64,000 nt of DNA from Methyloligella solikamskensis (GTDB taxonomy: Bacteria > Pseudomonadota > Alphaproteobacteria > Rhizobiales > Methyloligellaceae): assembly GCF_042676065.1 (NCBI RefSeq), contig NZ_JBHTJO010000001.1:682001-746000 (forward strand), given 5' to 3'. Shown here one piece after another: positions 35,540 through 45,854 of this stretch. The position numbers were made by a program, and so were the translations under genes. The notes below the pieces were generated by a model. That model was not told the origin of the DNA. It saw nothing but the letters and a program-made list of their open reading frames with translations, and searched no databases. Position 1 is the first letter of the stretch. Each line of letters begins with the position of its first letter.

Positions 35540-36529
35540 TTAGCTCAACGCCACGTTGGCGGTCGACTGGGGCAGATCCTCGCCGAAGCACCGCTGATAG
35601 AACTCGGCGATCAGGCCGCGTTCCAGCTCGTCGCACTTGTTCAGGAAGCTCAGGGCGAAGGCGAAGCCGACATCGCCGAAGATCTCGGTGTTCTCCGCCC
35701 AGGTGATGACCGTGCGCGGGCTCATGACCGTGGAGAGATCGCCGTTGATGAAGGCGTTGCGGGTCAGCTCGGCGACGCGGACCATGTTGCTGATGGTCTT
35801 GCGGCCCTTCTCCGTGTCCCAGCTCTTCACCTTGGAGAGGACGATCTTCACCTCGTCGTCATGGGGCAGATAGTTCAGGGTCGCGACGATGGACCAACGG
35901 TCCATCTGGCCCTGGTTGATCTGCTGGGTGCCGTGATAGAGGCCCGACGTGTCGCCCAGACCGATGGTGTTGGTGGTGGCGAAGAGCCGGAAGGCCGGGT
36001 GGGGCCGGATCACCTTGGACTGGTCGAGCAGGGTGAGGCGGCCTGAGACCTCCAGAACGCGCTGGATCACGAACATCACGTCCGGGCGGCCGGCGTCGTA
36101 TTCGTCGAAGACGAGCGCGGTGTTGGTCTGCAGCGCGTAAGGCAGGATGCCTTCCTTGAACTCGGTGACCTGCTTGCCGTCCTTCAGGACGATGGCGTCC
36201 TTGCCGACCAGATCGATACGACTAACATGGCTGTCGAGATTGATGCGGATGCAGGGCCAGTTCAGGCGGGCGGCGACCTGCTCGATATGGGTCGATTTGC
36301 CCGTGCCGTGATAGCCCTGGATCATCACCCGGCGGTTGTGCTTGAAGCCCGCCAGGATGGCCAGGGTCACGTCGTGATTGAACTGATAGTCCGGATCGAG
36401 CTCGGGCACATGCTCGTCGCCCTTGGAATAGGCCGGGACTTCAAGATCGGTGTCGAGGCCGAAGACCTGCCGCACCGAAACCTCCATATCGGGTAAGGGG
36501 GCAGTCTCGCCGGAAGTGTCAAAGCTCAT
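35540..36529 (-). CDS. cobS: Cobaltochelatase AAA+ subunit CobS
   Basis: The 329-residue AAA+ ATPase of the aerobic cobaltochelatase. Walker A is GYHGTGKST (K78), Walker B is ALVFDEYDAG (D142, E143), and ATTNTIGLGDTSGLYHGTQQ carries sensor I and the MoxR-like region. With CobT it forms the chaperone-like ring that drives metal insertion by CobN. First gene of cobS-cobT-phytase-like, on the minus strand. Confidence 0.97.
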   Translation of the reverse strand: MSFDTSGETAPLPDMEVSVRQVFGLDTDLEVPAYSKGDEHVPELDPDYQFNHDVTLAILAGFKHNRRVMIQGYHGTGKSTHIEQVAARLNWPCIRINLDSHVSRIDLVGKDAIVLKDGKQVTEFKEGILPYALQTNTALVFDEYDAGRPDVMFVIQRVLEVSGRLTLLDQSKVIRPHPAFRLFATTNTIGLGDTSGLYHGTQQINQGQMDRWSIVATLNYLPHDDEVKIVLSKVKSWDTEKGRKTISNMVRVAELTRNAFINGDLSTVMSPRTVITWAENTEIFGDVGFAFALSFLNKCDELERGLIAEFYQRCFGEDLPQSTANVALS

Positions 36530-36611
36530 GGGTACTCAGGCGCCTGTATTTCGCTTGTTTTCGAGGCTCGTCGGGGGTGAGCCGTTCGGATAGGGCAAGA
36601 TCGACGCGCGC

Positions 36612-37244
36612 TTAGGCGAGCCCTACCTCTCGAAGATAATTATAGGCTTGGATGGCCTCACGCAACTTGTCCTCGGTGGAACGGTCGCCACCATTGTGGT
36701 CCGGATGATGGCGCATCACCAGTTCCTTGAACCGGGCGCGGATCTCCTTCTTGCTGGCGCCCACCTCCAGGTTGAGCTGGCGCAGGCATTTCCGCTCCGC
36801 CTTCATCAAGGGACGGCCGTTATTGGTGTTCTGGCGCGCCGTCTGCTCCTGGGCGTCCTCGCGGAAAAGATCGAAGGGATCGTGCACGCCGAACGCATAG
36901 GCATAGGCCTTGGCGGCATCGGCGTTGGCCCGGCTTGAGGAATTCTCCGAAGACCGTCCGCCCATGCCCCAGGTGGGGCGATGGCCGATCACGTCGTCCT
37001 TCAGATGCTGGGCCATGGCGTCGTCGGAGAGGCCCTCGAAATAGTTGTAGGACTTGTTGTACTGGCGGACGTGATCCAGGCAGAAGCGATAGTACTGTCC
37101 TTCACGCCCGCGGCCCTTCGGGGCGGGATAGCGCGCGGATTCGGCGCAGTCCTTCCATTCGCAGAGCGGTCCCGGATCGCGCACCCGGCGGTCGTCTTGC
37201 GGCTTTACGCGCAGGCGGTCGAAGAATTTTGAATCAAGCTTCAT
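36612..37244 (-). CDS. DnaJ-domain protein (J domain at the C-terminus)
   Basis: This 210-residue protein has a J domain at its C-terminus (QLNLEVGASKKEIRARFKEL, then MRHHPDHNGGDRSTEDKLRE) with the HPD motif that stimulates Hsp70 ATPase. The N-terminal 130 residues carry two Cys clusters (GPLCEWKDCAESARYPAPKG and YYRFCLDHVRQYNKSYNYFE) that may bind zinc. Start ATG at 37242-37244 (MKLDSKFFDRL) is preferred; an upstream ATG at 37253 is possible and the longer frame to 37442 is rejected. It is divergent from bolA with 136 bases between. Confidence 0.9.
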   Translation of the reverse strand: MKLDSKFFDRLRVKPQDDRRVRDPGPLCEWKDCAESARYPAPKGRGREGQYYRFCLDHVRQYNKSYNYFEGLSDDAMAQHLKDDVIGHRPTWGMGGRSSENSSSRANADAAKAYAYAFGVHDPFDLFREDAQEQTARQNTNNGRPLMKAERKCLRQLNLEVGASKKEIRARFKELVMRHHPDHNGGDRSTEDKLREAIQAYNYLREVGLA

Positions 37245-37380
37245 GGTGGCCATTATGGGAAGCACATCGGTACAGAACAAGAATGGCTCGGACGTCTCGT
37301 CCGCGGTATACTGACCGATAAAGGCGACACAGCCGAACCAGTTCCAACGAGTCAGATTCGGAGCGGCAAAGCACGCATTT

Positions 37381-37677
37381 ATGACCCTCGAGAATGCAAT
37401 CAAAGAAAAGTTGACGAAGGCCTTCGCGCCGGCCGGCCTCAAGGTGGTGAACGAATCTCACCTCCATGCGGGGCATGCGAGCTCGCCGGGCACGGGCGAA
37501 AGCCATTTCGCCGTTGTGGTCGTGGCGGACGCGTTCGACGGCAAGTCGCGGGTGGAGCGACACCGCATGGTCAACGAGGCGCTCGCGGACGAGTTGGCGG
37601 GCGGCATCCATGCGCTCGCGATCCGCGCCATGACGCCTGCGGAGCACGAAGACGCGAAGGCCGCGGCGGAGAGCTAG
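37381..37677 (+). CDS. bolA: BolA-family protein
   Basis: This 98-residue protein has the BolA fold signature: LKVVNESHLHAGHASSPGTG, SHFAVVVVADAFDGKSRVER, and HRMVNEALADELAGGIHALA. BolA proteins partner with monothiol glutaredoxins in iron-sulfur handling and affect cell shape. The length and the conserved His residues are normal. Confidence 0.95.
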   Translation: MTLENAIKEKLTKAFAPAGLKVVNESHLHAGHASSPGTGESHFAVVVVADAFDGKSRVERHRMVNEALADELAGGIHALAIRAMTPAEHEDAKAAAES

Positions 37678-37826
37678 GCTCTTCCCCGATCCGACCTTTC
37701 GGCTGTTCTCAACGCATCCCAAATTTTATTTTTGCCTGCGAGGCCCGGCGCCGGAACCGCGGTGACGGAGCGGCGTTCATTGTCGCGCTCGCCCATCATG
37801 GGCGGCCCCATCGAAAGGCAAAGGCC

Positions 37827-38000
37827 ATGAACAAGGATCGTGCAAAAGGTTCGGCCAATCAGGCCAAAGGCAAGCTCAAGGAAGCGGCCGGCAAGGTCAC
37901 CGGCGATGCCAAGCTGAAGAGCGAAGGCAAGGCCGATCAGGCCAAGGGCAAGGTTCAAAACGCCGTTGGTGGCGCAAAGGACGCCGTCCGCGGCCGCTAG
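37827..38000 (+). CDS. CsbD-family stress protein (57 aa)
   Basis: A very small protein, MNKDRAKGSANQAKGKLKEA followed by 37 residues with two AKG-type repeats (ADQAKGKVQNAVGGAKDAVR), matching the CsbD family of general-stress proteins. It starts at the ATG 37827-37829, with AAAGGCAAAGG upstream. A strong terminator follows at 38048. The function of CsbD proteins is unknown. Confidence 0.9.
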   Translation: MNKDRAKGSANQAKGKLKEAAGKVTGDAKLKSEGKADQAKGKVQNAVGGAKDAVRGR

Positions 38001-38047
38001 GTCCTCACTCCAAATCGGTAGCAGCAATGCCGCGTCCGAGCGGCACG

Positions 38048-38079
38048 GAACGGCGTCACCTGGTGGCGCCGTTCTTTTT
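38048..38079 (+). terminator. Rho-independent terminator of the csbD-like gene
   Basis: The 13-base arms GAACGGCGTCACC (38048-38060) and GGTGGCGCCGTTC (38062-38074) pair with one wobble, followed by TTTTTA. It lies 47 bases after the stop. Confidence 0.85.
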
Positions 38080-38090
38080 ATCTCGGCCGT

Positions 38091-39370
38091 CTATTCCTCG
38101 GGCTCGGGATCCGGGATCGGGGTCACCTTGAGCAGGGTCAGGCGGTTGCGCTGACGGCGGAGCACCTCGAAGCGGAAGCCGTGGAAGGTGAAGGCCTGGC
38201 CGGCGTTCGGGATGGTCTGGGCCTCGTGAATCACCACGCCCGCGATGGTGGTCGCCTCCTCGTCGGGGATGTCCCACTCCATGAGCCGGTTCACGTCGCG
38301 AATCGGCACCGAGCCTTCCACGATCACTGAGCCGTCGGCCTGAGGCCGCGCGGCGGTGCTGGCGAGATCGGTCTCGTCGGTGATGTCACCGACGATCTCC
38401 TCGATGATGTCCTCCAGGGTCACCAGACCCATCACCTCGCCGTACTCGTCGACGACGATGGCGAAGTGGGCCTTCCGCTTCAGGAAGGCATTGAGCTGAT
38501 CCTTCAGGGATGTGGAATCGGGGACGAACCAGGCCGGGTTGGCGAGGGCCACCACGTCGATCTTGGAGGAATCGCCATCCGCCTCGCGGAGCGCTCGGAG
38601 CAGCGTCTTGGCATGGAGAATGCCGATGATCTCTTCCGGCTTGTCGCGCCACAGCGGTATTCGGGTGTGCGGGCTTCGGAGCGCCGCGTCGACGATCTGG
38701 TCCGTCGGCAGATCCGCGTCGATGGTGTCCATGTTCGTGCGGTGGACCATGACGTCCTCCACGGAGAGGTCGCGCAGATCGAGAACGCCGCCGAGCATGT
38801 CGCGGTCGAGCTTCACCACGCCGCCTTCCTTGTGGTGGAGCTCGATGGCGCCGCGGATCTCCTCATGAGCGGAGAGCACGTCCTCGTCGGCGCCGATGGA
38901 AGTGCCGAAGAGGCGCAGGATCGCCCGCACCATGACCTGCATGGCTGCGGTCACGGGCGCGAACAGCACCACGAAGATGTTCACCGCAGGTGAGAAGGTG
39001 AGCGCGAAGCGTTCCGGGTTGGTGAAGGCCAGGGTCTTGGGCAGCACCTCGGCGAAGACCAGCACCAACGCGGTCATCACGATGGTGGCGTAGACCACGC
39101 CCGTGTCGCCGAAGACGTTGATGAAGAGGCTGGTGGCCAAAGCGGAGCCGGCGATATTGGCCAGGTTGTTGCCCAGGAGGATGGCGCCGATCAGCCGTTC
39201 CCGGGTCTGGGTCAGGCGGACCACCAAGGAGGCCCTGACATCGCCGTCCTGCTCCAGGGCGTGAATACGCGGTCTGGAGACGGCGGTGAGCGCCGTTTCA
39301 GAAGCGGAGAAGAAGGCCGATGTCAGAAGCAGGATAAGGATGGCACCAAGGGTGATGGAAAAGCCGAGGA

Positions 39371-39374
<4 letters not shown>
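38091..39374 (-). CDS. CorC/HlyC-family membrane protein (CNNM-like, CBS domains)
   Basis: The 427-residue product has an N-terminal DUF21 domain with four membrane segments (for example GAILILLLTSAFFSASETAL and VVYATIVMTALVLVFAEVLP), two CBS domains (about 205-330) and a C-terminal CorC/HlyC domain (GSVIVEGSVPIRDVNRLMEW). Homologues export magnesium or cobalt ions. The ATG at 39372-39374 overlaps the aroB stop by four bases (ATGA); the long upstream frame in the ORF is a shadow of aroB. It is the third gene of aroK-aroB-corC. Confidence 0.93.
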
Positions 39375-40521
<1,147 letters not shown>

Positions 40522-40522
<1 letters not shown>

Positions 40523-41154
40523 TACTTGCCTTCGGAAATCTGCTCGCCACTTTGCGAGTCTTGTTGGGACAACAGGTGCTCCTCGAGCATGTCGACGATT
40601 TCGCCCACGACCGTATCATGGGGCGCATCGCGGGTCTCGACCACGAGGTCGGCCTGGGCATAGACGGGATAGCGCTGGTCCATGAGCTTCTTCATGGTTT
40701 CCTTCGGATCGCCTGTGGCGAGTAGCGGACGGTTGTTGCGGCGGCGCACCCGCTTCATGAGGATGGGTAGCTCGGCGCGCAGCCAAATAGACAGGCCGGA
40801 CTCGGCGATTCTGTTCCGTGTCTCGGGGTCCATATAGGCGCCGCCGCCGGTGGCCATGACTTGCGGGCCGCTGCTAAGGAGACGGGCGATCACTTTCCGC
40901 TCGCCGTCGCGGAAATAGGCCTCGCCGTGATTGGCGAAGATCTCCTGTATGGTCTCGCCGGCCGCATCTTCGATCTCGTTGTCGGCATCGGTGAAGGGCA
41001 GGCCGAGGGTCGCCGCCAGGCGTTTGCCGACGGAGCTCTTGCCAGCGCCCATAAGACCGATCAGAACGAGGCTCCTGGACTGGAGCGCGCTTCGGATGCG
41101 TTCCAGACGGGGGTCGGCGTCTTCTGTTTTTGCTTTTTGCCGGGGGAGGCTCAT
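40522..41154 (-). CDS. aroK: Shikimate kinase
   Basis: The 210-residue enzyme phosphorylates shikimate with ATP. Walker A is IGLMGAGKSSVGKRLA, the shikimate-binding FTDADNEIE and GEAYFRDGERKVI are present, and TGGGAYMD is the conserved GGG motif. An extra C-terminal stretch of about 20 residues (LSQQDSQSGEQISEGK) is polar. It is first in the aroK-aroB-corC operon. Confidence 0.97.
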
Positions 41155-41333
41155 TGGGCCGCATGCGGCAATCGAGCCGCTATCCTTCCTTGGTGGCGGA
41201 AAGTTTCACAACTTGCCGCTGCTGACAACGGGGTTCACAGACGCCAGAATAGCGATCCGGCGCCTAAGAGTCATAATCGCGCCGCCTTCGGCGCCCAGAC
41301 ACGAAAACGACACGGGGATCGGCCAAGTCCGCC

Positions 41334-41501
41334 ATGCCAACACTGTTTCGACTTCTCACCGTTTTGGCGCTGATCGTCGGGACCGTGGCCGGCAGCCTCT
41401 ATGTGCTGGCGGAATACTTCCAGCCGACCCCGAAGGAAATCACCAAGCCGTTGCGCAATGTTGAAGTGCGGAGCGAACAAGACGCCAATGCGAGTGACTA
41501 G
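41334..41501 (+). CDS. Small single-pass membrane protein (55 aa)
   Basis: An ATG at 41334 begins MPTLFRLLTVLALIVGTVAG, then SLYVLAEYFQPTPKEITKPL and 15 more residues. It has one N-terminal membrane segment and a short soluble tail. Proteins of this type and size, ending with EPxxREI-like residues, are common in Hyphomicrobiales but have no known function. Its stop overlaps the start of the next gene (ATG at 41488). Confidence 0.75.
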   Translation: MPTLFRLLTVLALIVGTVAGSLYVLAEYFQPTPKEITKPLRNVEVRSEQDANASD

Positions 41502-43539
41502 GCGCGGCTGCGCGACCCTGCTGCTGACGGGGCTCGTTTTCTGCGGCCTTGCGGGACCGGCGTACGCTCAGATCGAGCGGCGGTCGCTGGAGCCGCTGGA
41601 TGTGCCCCAGGATCAGATGCCTCAGGCGCCCGCCCAAGGCCCCGGGCAGGGGCAGAGCGGCGGACAGATATACGGTCAGCCTCAAGAGTACGGACAGCCG
41701 CAAGATTACGGACAACCCCAAGGCCAGCCTCAGGGGCAGACCTTCGACGGGTACGGTCAGCCGCCTGCGGACGCCGGCAGCCCGAATTACGACGGGCAGC
41801 AATATGGCGGGCAAGGCCAATACCAAGACCAGTACGGTGGTCAGCAATACGGCGATCCGAACGCGCCGACCTCTCTGACCCCGCCGGGACTGGATGGTCC
41901 CAGCTATCAGGAACAGCCGGCATATGGAGGCCAGCCGTCGGGAGGTCAGTCTTCCCAGCCGACCTATGACGGCCAGCCTGGCCCGGCATACGGCGATCGG
42001 CAGCCAGGATTTTATGGCGACTCCTCCTACGCGCCCCAGGCGTCCTATGGAAATCCGTCCGGCGACCAGTCCCCCATGCCGGCCGGCGTGTGGCGGAATG
42101 TGGATGCGCAGCAGATGCAGCAATTGCTGGCCGGGGCCAAGCTGCCGTCGTCGTCGCCCGTTCTGTCGGTCCTGATCGCCCGGGCGCTTGCCGCCGATCC
42201 GCCGGAAGGCGGCCAGGAGACCGCCATCCGTGTTTCGGCCCTGGAGCGCGCCGGCCGGGCGGAGCAGATCGTGGAGCTGCTGGCCCCGGCGGCCCAATCG
42301 GGCGATCCCGGAGTTGCCGCACGCTACGGGCTTGCGCTTCTGGCGGCCGGACGGGATCAGGAAGCCTGCGGGCTCAATCTCGGCCAGGTGCCCCAATCGG
42401 CGCGGCCGGACAGCGACGTCACGCAAGCGGCACTGCTGATCCCGGTCTATTGCGCAGCGCTTCAGGGCAATGCGCAAGGCGCCGCCCAGGCGCTGCAGTC
42501 CGCACAGCAGCGGGGTGTGCGCTCGCCCGTCGCTTCCGCCGTGATCGGCCAGCTCTCTCAGACCAGTCAGGAGCCGCCGCCGATCCCCGGCACGTTGGAT
42601 GTGCTGGATTATGTGTTCCTGCGGCTGGGCAAGGTGGCGTTGCCGGCCTCTCTGGCGGACTCCGCCAACCCGACCCTGCTCTCCCGGATCGCGCAGGATT
42701 CCGAAGTCTCGCCAGAGCTGCGGCTTGCCGCGGCCGAGCGCGGCGCTTCGCTTCATCTCGTCGATGGGGAGGTGCTGCGGGAGGCCTATACGCAAGCCGC
42801 GCCCCAGCTCGGCAAGGAGGCGAGCGCGCCATACGCGCTCAGAGCCAAGCTATTCGTCAATCTTCAGAAGGCGCCGTCTGCCGCCTATCGGGCGGAATCG
42901 ATCGATGCGCTGCTTTCGAGCGGCAAGGAGGCCGGGATTCAGCTGGAGCTGGCGGAAGCCCTGGCGCCGGAGAACGCCAAGCTGGCTCAGGATCCGTCGG
43001 CGGCCAAGTTCGCCGAGACCGGGGTGCGGGTGGCGATCCTCGCGGGCGACGATCAAAGCGCCTGGGAGTGGATCGAGCGCGGCGGGCAGGCGGCGCGAAG
43101 CTGGCCGCTGCTGGTGGCCGTGGACGACCCCTTCGGCCCCCGGGCCGAGGCGGCCCTGAATTCAGGCGCCGAGATCGCTTCCCAGACTGGGCTTCCCAGC
43201 CCGGTGCTGCATCGTCTGATCACGGTGCTGGATGCACTGAATTACGACGTACCGATCCCCCTCTGGGATATGGCGAGCAAGTCGGAGCAGCCGTCGGACG
43301 GATATCTGCCCGAGCGAGGCGTGCTCACCGATCTCCAGCAGGCTTCCGAGCAGGGTGAGGTCGGCAAGACGGTGTTGCTGGTCGCCGCGGCCTTGGGCCC
43401 GAACGGACCGTCCGGCGCCAATCTCCTGGCTCTGGGGGACTCGGTGCGGGCACTTCGGAAAGTAGGGCTTGAAGCGGAAGCCCGCAGGCTCGGCTTCGAG
43501 GCGCTCTATCCCCGCTGGCCCTTCCAAGGGAAGGCGTGA
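41488..43539 (+). CDS. Exported protein with Gln/Gly/Tyr-rich low-complexity region
   Basis: The ATG at 41488 overlaps the end of the 55-residue gene and gives 683 residues. A signal peptide (RGCATLLLTGLVFCGLAGPA, cleaved near AYA) is followed by about 150 residues that consist of GQ, YG and QPQ repeats (for example EYGQPQDYGQPQGQPQGQTF). From about residue 190 the protein is helical, rich in Ala, Glu and Leu, resembling a TPR-like or solenoid fold. Family not recognised. It is directly upstream of xerD with a four-base overlap. The Q/G/Y region resembles prion-like low-complexity sequences, which is unusual in a bacterial exported protein. Confidence 0.85.
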   Translation: MRVTRRGCATLLLTGLVFCGLAGPAYAQIERRSLEPLDVPQDQMPQAPAQGPGQGQSGGQIYGQPQEYGQPQDYGQPQGQPQGQTFDGYGQPPADAGSPNYDGQQYGGQGQYQDQYGGQQYGDPNAPTSLTPPGLDGPSYQEQPAYGGQPSGGQSSQPTYDGQPGPAYGDRQPGFYGDSSYAPQASYGNPSGDQSPMPAGVWRNVDAQQMQQLLAGAKLPSSSPVLSVLIARALAADPPEGGQETAIRVSALERAGRAEQIVELLAPAAQSGDPGVAARYGLALLAAGRDQEACGLNLGQVPQSARPDSDVTQAALLIPVYCAALQGNAQGAAQALQSAQQRGVRSPVASAVIGQLSQTSQEPPPIPGTLDVLDYVFLRLGKVALPASLADSANPTLLSRIAQDSEVSPELRLAAAERGASLHLVDGEVLREAYTQAAPQLGKEASAPYALRAKLFVNLQKAPSAAYRAESIDALLSSGKEAGIQLELAEALAPENAKLAQDPSAAKFAETGVRVAILAGDDQSAWEWIERGGQAARSWPLLVAVDDPFGPRAEAALNSGAEIASQTGLPSPVLHRLITVLDALNYDVPIPLWDMASKSEQPSDGYLPERGVLTDLQQASEQGEVGKTVLLVAAALGPNGPSGANLLALGDSVRALRKVGLEAEARRLGFEALYPRWPFQGKA

Positions 43540-44492
43540 GCGCGGTGGGCGCGGGCTCCGACCAGGATTTCCGCTCCTCGGAGCTCAAGCTCTTCCTCGA
43601 CATGCTGATGGCCGAGCGCGGCGCGGCCGCCCATACGATCAGCGCCTATACGACGGATCTTGCCGCCTTTCTCGGCTTTGCCAAGGGGCGCGGCAAGGAT
43701 GCGCAGTCGGTCACCCCCGATACGATCCGCGCCTTTCTGGAGCAGCTCGCCAAGGATGGGCTCGCGGCCACCAGCCGGGCGCGGAAGCTCTCGGCGATCC
43801 GGCAGTTTTTCCGCTTTCTGTTATCGGAAGGGATCCGGGACGACGATCCCTGCTCGGCCATCGACAGCCCAAAGCTTGGCCGGCCGCTGCCCAAGGTGCT
43901 CTCGCTTGCCGAGGTGGAGACGCTCTTGGACACGGCCAAGGCGGGTGTGGAGGCGGCGCAATCGGACTCCGAGCGCCGCCGGGCCTCACGGCTCTATGCG
44001 CTGCTGGAAACGCTCTACGCCACGGGTTTGCGGGTTTCGGAGCTGATCAGCCTGCCCCGGAACGTGCTTCTGGCGGACGATCGGGTGCTGACCATCACCG
44101 GCAAGGGTGGCCGGGAGCGGCTGGTGCCCCTGAACGAGACGGCGCGCCAGGCCATCGCCGCGCATCTTTCGGAGCTCGAGGGCGATCCGGCCCTGAAAGG
44201 CTCGCCCTGGCTGTTTCCGGCCCAGAAGGCGAGCCAGCACCTGACGCGCCAGCGTTTCGGTCAGGAACTGAAGACCCTGGCGGGGGCGGCGGGTATCGCG
44301 CCCTCCCGTGTCTCGCCCCATGTGCTGCGCCACGCCTTCGCAAGCCATCTGCTGGAGCGGGGCGCGGATCTGCGCGCCGTGCAGCAATTGCTGGGACATG
44401 CGGATATCTCGACCACCCAGATCTATACGCATGTGATCGAGGAGCGCTTGCGGCGGCTGGTGGAGGAGCATCACCCCCTGGCGAAGCGCTGA
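43536..44492 (+). CDS. xerD: Tyrosine recombinase XerD
   Basis: The 318-residue recombinase acts with XerC at the dif site to resolve chromosome dimers. The N-terminal SAM-like domain (about 17-105) and the catalytic domain are complete: ATGLRVSELISL carries the first Arg, ITGKGGRERLVPL the Lys, HVLRHAFASHLLERGADLRA the His-x2-Arg, LLGHADISTTQIYTHV the final His and nucleophilic Tyr. The GTG start overlaps the preceding stop (GTGA). It is a core gene here, not the integrase of the mobile block. Confidence 0.96.
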   Translation: MSAVGAGSDQDFRSSELKLFLDMLMAERGAAAHTISAYTTDLAAFLGFAKGRGKDAQSVTPDTIRAFLEQLAKDGLAATSRARKLSAIRQFFRFLLSEGIRDDDPCSAIDSPKLGRPLPKVLSLAEVETLLDTAKAGVEAAQSDSERRRASRLYALLETLYATGLRVSELISLPRNVLLADDRVLTITGKGGRERLVPLNETARQAIAAHLSELEGDPALKGSPWLFPAQKASQHLTRQRFGQELKTLAGAAGIAPSRVSPHVLRHAFASHLLERGADLRAVQQLLGHADISTTQIYTHVIEERLRRLVEEHHPLAKR

Positions 44493-44552
44493 GGCCGCAA
44501 AATGCGGATAACCACATCCTCAGATAGATTCGCTCCGCTTGGCCCGGGTCGG

Positions 44553-44558
44553 TTGACA
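44553..44558 (+). promoter_or_regulatory. Possible -35 element of the accA promoter
   Basis: A consensus TTGACA stands about 100 bases upstream of the accA start. No convincing -10 follows at 16-18 bases (TTAGAA lies at 20), so the promoter is tentative. Confidence 0.3.
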
Positions 44559-44656
44559 CGGTCTGGCCCTCGGGCCACTTAGAACGGGGCAGGTGGCGCC
44601 GGCCGAGCAGGGCCAGCGCGACACCGCCCGACGTCCGAAGACGCCAATTGGGTAAT

Positions 44657-45610
44657 ATGCGTACCTATCTCGATTTCGAAAAACCGATCGCCGAGCTCGA
44701 AAGCAAAGTTGCCGAGCTCAAGGCCATTGAAGACGGCGATGAGACCGCGGTCTCCATTTCCGAAGAGCTGAAAACCCTGGAGGCGAAATCCAGGGACGCG
44801 CTTGTGGAGACCTACGCCAAGCTCACGCCGTGGCAGAAGACGCAGGTCGCGCGCCATCCGGAGCGGCCCCATTTCATGGATTACATCCACGGGATGGTGG
44901 ACGATTTCACGCCGCTCGCGGGCGACCGGCTGTTTGCCGAAGATCACGCCATCATCGGCGGCATCGGCCGGTTGAGAGGCCGCTCGGTCATGGTGATCGG
45001 CCACGAGAAGGGCTCCGATACGGAAGGCCGGCTGAAGCACAATTTCGGCATGGCGCGGCCCGAAGGCTATCGGAAGGCCCAGCGCCTCATGGGGATCGCC
45101 GAGCGCTTCAAGCTCGCAGTGGTCACCCTGGTCGACACGGCCGGCGCCTATCCCGGCATCGGCGCGGAAGAGCGCGGCCAGGCCGAGGCCATCGCACGCT
45201 CCACGGATACCTGCATGGGGCTCGGCGTGCCGATCGTCTCTGTCGTGATCGGCGAGGGCGGCTCGGGCGGCGCGGTCGCCATCGCCACGGCAAACCGCAT
45301 CTTCATGCTGGAGCATTCGGTCTACACGGTCGCCTCGCCGGAGGCTGCCGCCTCCATTCTGTGGCGGGATTCGGCGCGCGCCATCGATGCGGCGACCAAT
45401 ATGAAGATCACCGCCCAGGATCTGCTCGAGTTCGGCGTGATCGATGGGATCATTCCAGAGCCGACGGGCGGAGCCCATCGCGACAAGGACGCGGCGATCC
45501 AGGCCACGGCGGCCCAGATCGACGAGGCGCTTTCGGCCTATGTCGGCAAGTCGAGCGACGAAATTCGCAAGGACCGCCGACAGAAATTTCTCGCCATGGG
45601 GCGCAGCTAG
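44657..45610 (+). CDS. accA: Acetyl-CoA carboxylase carboxyltransferase subunit alpha
   Basis: The 317-residue protein is the alpha half of the carboxyltransferase that makes malonyl-CoA for fatty-acid synthesis. It begins MRTYLDFEKPIAELESKVAE and contains the AccA core: GRSVMVIGHEKGSDTEGRLK, FGMARPEGYRKAQRLM, VDTAGAYPGIGAEERGQAEA, and VIGEGGSGGAVAIATANR. The ATG at 44657 is preferred over TTG three codons earlier. A product of the core cluster following xerD. Confidence 0.97.
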   Translation: MRTYLDFEKPIAELESKVAELKAIEDGDETAVSISEELKTLEAKSRDALVETYAKLTPWQKTQVARHPERPHFMDYIHGMVDDFTPLAGDRLFAEDHAIIGGIGRLRGRSVMVIGHEKGSDTEGRLKHNFGMARPEGYRKAQRLMGIAERFKLAVVTLVDTAGAYPGIGAEERGQAEAIARSTDTCMGLGVPIVSVVIGEGGSGGAVAIATANRIFMLEHSVYTVASPEAAASILWRDSARAIDAATNMKITAQDLLEFGVIDGIIPEPTGGAHRDKDAAIQATAAQIDEALSAYVGKSSDEIRKDRRQKFLAMGRS

Positions 45611-45645
45611 AAGCGCCGAAGATTTATTCGTGCACTTCGCCGCAG

Positions 45646-45732
45646 TTAACCAACTCCCTGATAGCGTTAACTTTTTCTCCCCAATGCAGCCGCTTTTTTA
45701 GTCTAGTTAAAGCGGCTATAATCGACCCGTTC
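45646..45732 (+). promoter_or_regulatory. Promoter of L,D-transpeptidase 1 with CtrA-like boxes and an operator palindrome
   Basis: Two TTAA boxes (TTAACCAACTCCCTGATAG from 45646, GTTAAC at 45666) precede an 8-base inverted repeat, GCCGCTTT (45699-45706) and AAAGCGGC (45719-45726), which ends right before a perfect -10 box TATAAT at 45727-45732. TTAACC is the half-site of the alphaproteobacterial cell-cycle regulator CtrA. The gene starts 123 bases further on. Confidence 0.55.
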
Positions 45733-45854
45733 AGTAAGGGGGACGGCGGCATGGGGGAATTGTGCCGCTAACGCCGCCTTAACCTTGCGGGTTCGATCTT
45801 CCGGGACGGGATTTTCCGGGTTCGATGTTTGGCCATCGCAGCCAGGGGCACTGC

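Noticed and set aside
34105..35706. Long plus-strand open frame (533 codons)
   Set aside because: Antisense of cobT in GC-rich DNA; no recognisable protein.
43536..44492. XerD as the integrase of the mobile block
   Set aside because: It is in a core cluster with accA, 24 kb away, and matches the dif recombinase.
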